Positions 8,401-11,699 of a stretch of DNA of 11,699 bases are shown here, one piece after another. The DNA lies in the NCBI GenBank assembly GCA_046719185.1, contig JBDNDK010000063.1, positions 1-11,699 on the forward strand, written 5' to 3'. The DNA is from JBDNDK01 sp046719185 (GTDB taxonomy: Bacteria; Armatimonadota; UBA5829). The notes below the pieces were generated by a model that did not search any database, had not been told where the DNA came from, and worked only from the letters and a program-made list of their open reading frames with translations. Each line of letters begins with the position of its first letter. Position 1 is the stretch's first letter. The position numbers and the translations under genes are program-made.

Positions 8401-9942
8401 ATGTATTTAATTCTTTTAGAAACTTCAGGAAATCAAAACTTCATTTTTAATTCCAACCGAATGAAAGAAAATGTAGGTGCATCTGAGATTATTTACAGAA
8501 GCTGCATTGATTGGTTGGAAGAAGAAATTGAAAAATTAGATTCAAAACATAAAGATAAAATTGAGATAAAATTAAACACCTCTGGGAAAGCTTATCTCAC
8601 TGCAAAAGATAAAGATTCAGCAGAAGCTATTATTGGTGCTATAACCTTAAGATGCTTAAAAGAGGCTCCAACTCTTGATATTGCAGGTGCCTATGTTGAT
8701 CTTAATGAAGAGCATCCGTATGAATCAGTAAAAGAAGTGCATGAAAAGCTTGCTAAAAATATTTGCAATATACCAAATTCAAATTCAAGATTCCAAAGAT
8801 TGCCTATTATTCAATCTTGCAATTCAAGCGGACTCCCTGCAAAAGAAATGATTGACATAGTAAAAGGTGAATCAAGACCCTTATCATCTGCCAGTATTGC
8901 AAAAAGAGCTTTCTCAGAAAAGAAAAAAGAGAGATTTAAAGGAGATGATATCTTAAAAGAAGTTGCAGGTAGTATCGGAGATTCAATAGAACATTTTAAT
9001 AATAATAATAAAGGAGAAGATTCTAAAAATGATTGGATGGCTATAGTTCATGCAGATGGAAATGGGCTTGGCCAAATATTCTTAAATTTCAAAAAAGCAA
9101 GCGAAAAAAAAGAAGGCAATTATTGGGAGAAATTAAAGAGATTTTCTGATGCTTTAGATGATTGCACAAAACAGGCATTTATTGAAGCAATTAAAGTGAT
9201 TAATACCGAAACAAAATCTGTGCCGCTTATATTAGGTGGAGATGATTTAACAGTTATATGCCCCGGTAATTATGCAATAGACTTCACAAAAGAGTTTCTT
9301 TTGAAATTCAAAGAGCTTACTAAAGATAATAACGCTATTAACTATGTTAAAGACTTAGAAAATGGTGTATCTGCCTGTGCTGGAATTGCTTTGATAAAAC
9401 CTCACTATCCATTTTCTGCAGCATACTCAATTGCAGAAGACCTAATAAAATCAGCAAAGAAGGTGAAAGAAAAATCATTCGGCACATCAGCTCTAGATTT
9501 CCATGTTGTCTATGACAGTTCCCCAACAGACCTAGATTCAATAAGAGATGAGCTTGAAGTTGATAATTGTAAGCTCTACGGTGGACCTTATATAGTGGAT
9601 GAGGATGGCTTAGAAGGATGGGGTGAAAGCCATAAATTGTCAAGATTAATTGATATTGCTGGAAAGCTCAATGAGAAAGATGATGATGGCAAAAATAAAA
9701 TTCCAAGCACTCTCACTCATATTTTAAGGGAAGAATTATTTTCTGGAAAAGAAAATGCAGATGCTAAATATGAGTTAATGAAACCTAGATGCAAATATCT
9801 TAAAGAAGCTTTTAATGATAGTCTTTTTATAAATGATGGAGACTCTGATATTTCCCTCTTAATTGATGCAAATGAATTATCCAAATTGATTCAAGAGAAA
9901 GAGAAGAAAGAAAATAAGGAGAAAAGTCTTGAGCATGCCTAA
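8401..9942 (+). CDS. cas10: Short HD-less Cas10/Cmr2-like protein with GGDD polymerase motif (type III-like)
   Basis: This is a 513-residue Cas10/Cmr2-like protein, far shorter than typical Csm1 or Cmr2 (about 750-900). Residues 1 to about 110 look like the first palm domain (TSGNQNFIFNSN, then a KENVGAS loop, residues 8-28). The second palm holds HADGNG (217-222) and LGGDD (278-282), the metal-binding residues used in Cas10 to make cyclic oligoadenylate from ATP when target RNA is bound. The catalytic residues look intact, so signalling activity is plausible. I see no HD nuclease domain and no cysteine zinc finger, so DNase activity is unlikely. The C-terminus ends in a charged helix (KEKKENKEK). 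The start is ATG 8401. The stop TAA overlaps the next start by 8 nt, indicating translational coupling with the RAMP gene. Family identity is firm; subtype is uncertain because the layout differs from the standard III-A and III-B forms. Confidence 0.85.
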   Translation: MYLILLETSGNQNFIFNSNRMKENVGASEIIYRSCIDWLEEEIEKLDSKHKDKIEIKLNTSGKAYLTAKDKDSAEAIIGAITLRCLKEAPTLDIAGAYVDLNEEHPYESVKEVHEKLAKNICNIPNSNSRFQRLPIIQSCNSSGLPAKEMIDIVKGESRPLSSASIAKRAFSEKKKERFKGDDILKEVAGSIGDSIEHFNNNNKGEDSKNDWMAIVHADGNGLGQIFLNFKKASEKKEGNYWEKLKRFSDALDDCTKQAFIEAIKVINTETKSVPLILGGDDLTVICPGNYAIDFTKEFLLKFKELTKDNNAINYVKDLENGVSACAGIALIKPHYPFSAAYSIAEDLIKSAKKVKEKSFGTSALDFHVVYDSSPTDLDSIRDELEVDNCKLYGGPYIVDEDGLEGWGESHKLSRLIDIAGKLNEKDDDGKNKIPSTLTHILREELFSGKENADAKYELMKPRCKYLKEAFNDSLFINDGDSDISLLIDANELSKLIQEKEKKENKEKSLEHA

Positions 9943-11699
9943 AGAGTTTATTCTAAATATTAAAATGTTATCAGATTGGCACATTGGTACCGGTTCAGGA
10001 AGAGCAGGAAGTGTTGACAGCCTTGTGAGAAAAGATGAATACGGCTTCCCATATATTTCGGGAAAAACCTGCAATGGTATATTAAGAGATGCTTGTGAGG
10101 TAGTTGCAAGCAAGTTGGATGATGGTTGGCAGAATTATATAGAGCTGCTATTTGGCTCTCAGCCGTCACTTAACAAAGATGGTGATGTGCTTGATAAACC
10201 TCAAAATGCTGCTTTTCAAATAGAAAATGCCTGTTATTCTGATAATATAAGAAAGTTTCTTAAAGATAAAAAAACATTAAAAGATGCACTGACATTTGTA
10301 AAGCCAAGTATGAGTGTTGATGAGAAAACAGGCATGGCAAAAGATGATCATCTAATGTTTGAGGAGATGGCAAGATGTGGAGCAGAGCTTTCCGCAAAAT
10401 GCAGCCTAGATTTAGATGATTATGATGAAGACACAAAAAAAAGAGCATTTGACCTTCTTCTGGCTGGCTGTAAATTTGCAGACAGAATTGGTGGCAAGAG
10501 GAGAAGAGGTTCTGGCAAATGTGAGATATCTATAAAAGATTCAAATATTTCTGATTTTGAATTGTTGAGAGAATATAAGGAACCTAAAAAGATAAGCTCC
10601 TCAAGAGAAATATCAAAGTCTGAAAATTCAGCAAATGAATTAAAGTGTTACAAACTAACTATAACAACTAAATCACCTGTATGTGTGATGACCAGAACAG
10701 TTGGAAACATCATTCAATCATTAGACTATATTCCCGGCACACATATTATTCCTATATTATCAAAAAAATTAGGTGAGAGTGTTATTTCTGATGCAATAAA
10801 AAACTCAAATCTTATTGTAACAAATGCATATCCTGTAATTGATGGAAAAAGGTCACTCCCTGTTCCTTTCTGTTTCTTTCAAAAGAAATTAGAAACCGAA
10901 TCCATTATCAATAGATCTTTAGTGAAAGAAGAAAATTCAACACAGCTAAAGCAGTGGAGAAATGTGTTTATTGATATTGATAATAATAATTTAATCTTCA
11001 CAAAAGCTCAGAAAATAGTGAATACACATTCAGTAGTGGATGACAAAACACAATCACCTTCTGATGATGGTGTGTATAGTATAGAAGCAATTAAACCCAA
11101 CACAACATTTATTTCATATATCTGGTTTGATGGTGATATAGGAAACGATTGGGGAGATGTGAAAATTGGAACTGCAAAGCATGCTGAATATGGTTCAGTT
11201 ACTTTTAATATAGAACCTTGTGTTTTTGAAAATGAAAAAAGAATTGAGTCATATAATGAAGGAGATAAATTAAGCCTGTGGTTTGCATCTGATGCTATTT
11301 TTTATGATGATAAGCTCAGAATGACACCTGTTATTGATATATTAAAAGCTGCCCTTGAAAAAGAACTGAAAGATTTATCGAAAGCTACCCTTGAAAAAGA
11401 ACTGGGAGAGGGATATGAATTAACACCAATTGATACAGAAGGCTTAATATCTAGTGCAACAAGACAGGAAAGAACAGAATCTTGGCAAACTTCCTGGGGT
11501 CTTCCAAGACCTACTTTAAGCTCAATAAAAGCAGGCTCTTATGTTAAATTTTCTTCTAATAATGAAAAAATCCCTAATGAACTTATCAAAGAACTTGAAA
11601 AATTTGGTATTGGAGAGAGAAGAGCTGAGGGCTTTGGAAGAGTGATTGTTAATCCTAAATTTGAGAAAGATTATAAAGCTGAGAAATTTGAAGAGGGCT
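9935..11699 (+). CDS. Double-RAMP-domain CRISPR protein (Cas7/Csx10-like), 3' end outside window
   Basis: The open frame from ATG 9935 runs for 588 codons to the window edge without a stop. The N-terminal RAMP domain begins with SDWHIGTGSG (13-22), then SLVRKD and the PYISGKT...GILRDACE strand-helix (about 39-55), and has a glycine/arginine-rich loop GGKRRRGSG from residue 186. A second RAMP domain starts near 235 and ends with GLPRPTLSSIKAGS (about 525) and the loop GIGERRAEGFGR (558-569), as in Csx10-like proteins. RAMP (Cas7/Cas5-type) proteins bind crRNA and form the type III backbone, often cutting target RNA. The fusion of two domains suggests one chain fills two subunit positions. AAGGAGA at 9916-9922 is its ribosome binding site, inside the Cas10-like gene, which it overlaps by 8 nt. 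Exact family and guide source are unknown. Confidence 0.82.
   Translation, partial: MPKEFILNIKMLSDWHIGTGSGRAGSVDSLVRKDEYGFPYISGKTCNGILRDACEVVASKLDDGWQNYIELLFGSQPSLNKDGDVLDKPQNAAFQIENACYSDNIRKFLKDKKTLKDALTFVKPSMSVDEKTGMAKDDHLMFEEMARCGAELSAKCSLDLDDYDEDTKKRAFDLLLAGCKFADRIGGKRRRGSGKCEISIKDSNISDFELLREYKEPKKISSSREISKSENSANELKCYKLTITTKSPVCVMTRTVGNIIQSLDYIPGTHIIPILSKKLGESVISDAIKNSNLIVTNAYPVIDGKRSLPVPFCFFQKKLETESIINRSLVKEENSTQLKQWRNVFIDIDNNNLIFTKAQKIVNTHSVVDDKTQSPSDDGVYSIEAIKPNTTFISYIWFDGDIGNDWGDVKIGTAKHAEYGSVTFNIEPCVFENEKRIESYNEGDKLSLWFASDAIFYDDKLRMTPVIDILKAALEKELKDLSKATLEKELGEGYELTPIDTEGLISSATRQERTESWQTSWGLPRPTLSSIKAGSYVKFSSNNEKIPNELIKELEKFGIGERRAEGFGRVIVNPKFEKDYKAEKFEEG
11345..11404 (+). repeat. 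In-frame 36-nt imperfect tandem duplication in the RAMP gene
   Basis: A 24-nt segment at 11345-11368 recurs at 11381-11404 with a single G/A difference, at a 36-nt (12-codon) period. It encodes KAALEKEL and then KATLEKEL. It lies in a charged, probably helical insertion between the recognisable motifs of the second RAMP domain. This looks like a recent slippage duplication that kept the reading frame. Confidence 0.75.

Noticed and set aside
9347..9643. Minus-strand reading frame of 98 codons
   Set aside because: It lies opposite the palm domain of the Cas10-like gene. Its content is explained by the antisense of conserved codons.

Overview
This is an AT-rich bacterial window, with all supported genes on the + strand. 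The genes do not fix the taxon. The Tat-exported propeller protein, the Sec-exported GH123/DUF4091-type protein and the six-hairpin glycosidase remnant together resemble glycan-degrading members of the Planctomycetota/Lentisphaerota (PVC) or related uncultured lineages. That placement is inference.

Region 1 (1-7238) is an exported glycan-degradation cluster. It opens with the possible tail of an upstream gene (2-67) and an extended -10 promoter (106-114). Next comes a heavily decayed gene of about 810 codons for a secreted six-hairpin (alpha/alpha barrel) glycosidase (132-2573), with five in-frame stops and four frame changes. After a 260-nt AT-rich gap, two intact genes form a tight pair: a Tat-signal beta-propeller protein (2834-4477) and a CBM9-like plus GH123/DUF4091-type glycosidase (4497-7238).

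Region 2 (7239-8400) is about 1.16 kb without an intact gene. It holds two dyad-symmetric elements (7419-7474 and 7490-7517) and a truncated, frameshifted cas1 remnant (7529-7959). The 440 nt after the remnant are unassigned.

Region 3 (8401-11699) is a type III-like CRISPR effector module. A short, HD-less Cas10-like protein carries an intact GGDD polymerase motif. It overlaps by 8 nt a gene for a protein with two RAMP domains, which runs off the window end. The short Cas10 plus fused double-RAMP architecture, with a dead cas1 just upstream and no CRISPR array visible, is the most unusual part of the window. It looks like a variant type III interference or signalling module that has lost its own local adaptation gene and may depend on crRNAs supplied elsewhere, or use RNA guides in some other way. 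No cOA-activated effector, Cas6 or small subunit is visible; they may lie beyond the right edge.
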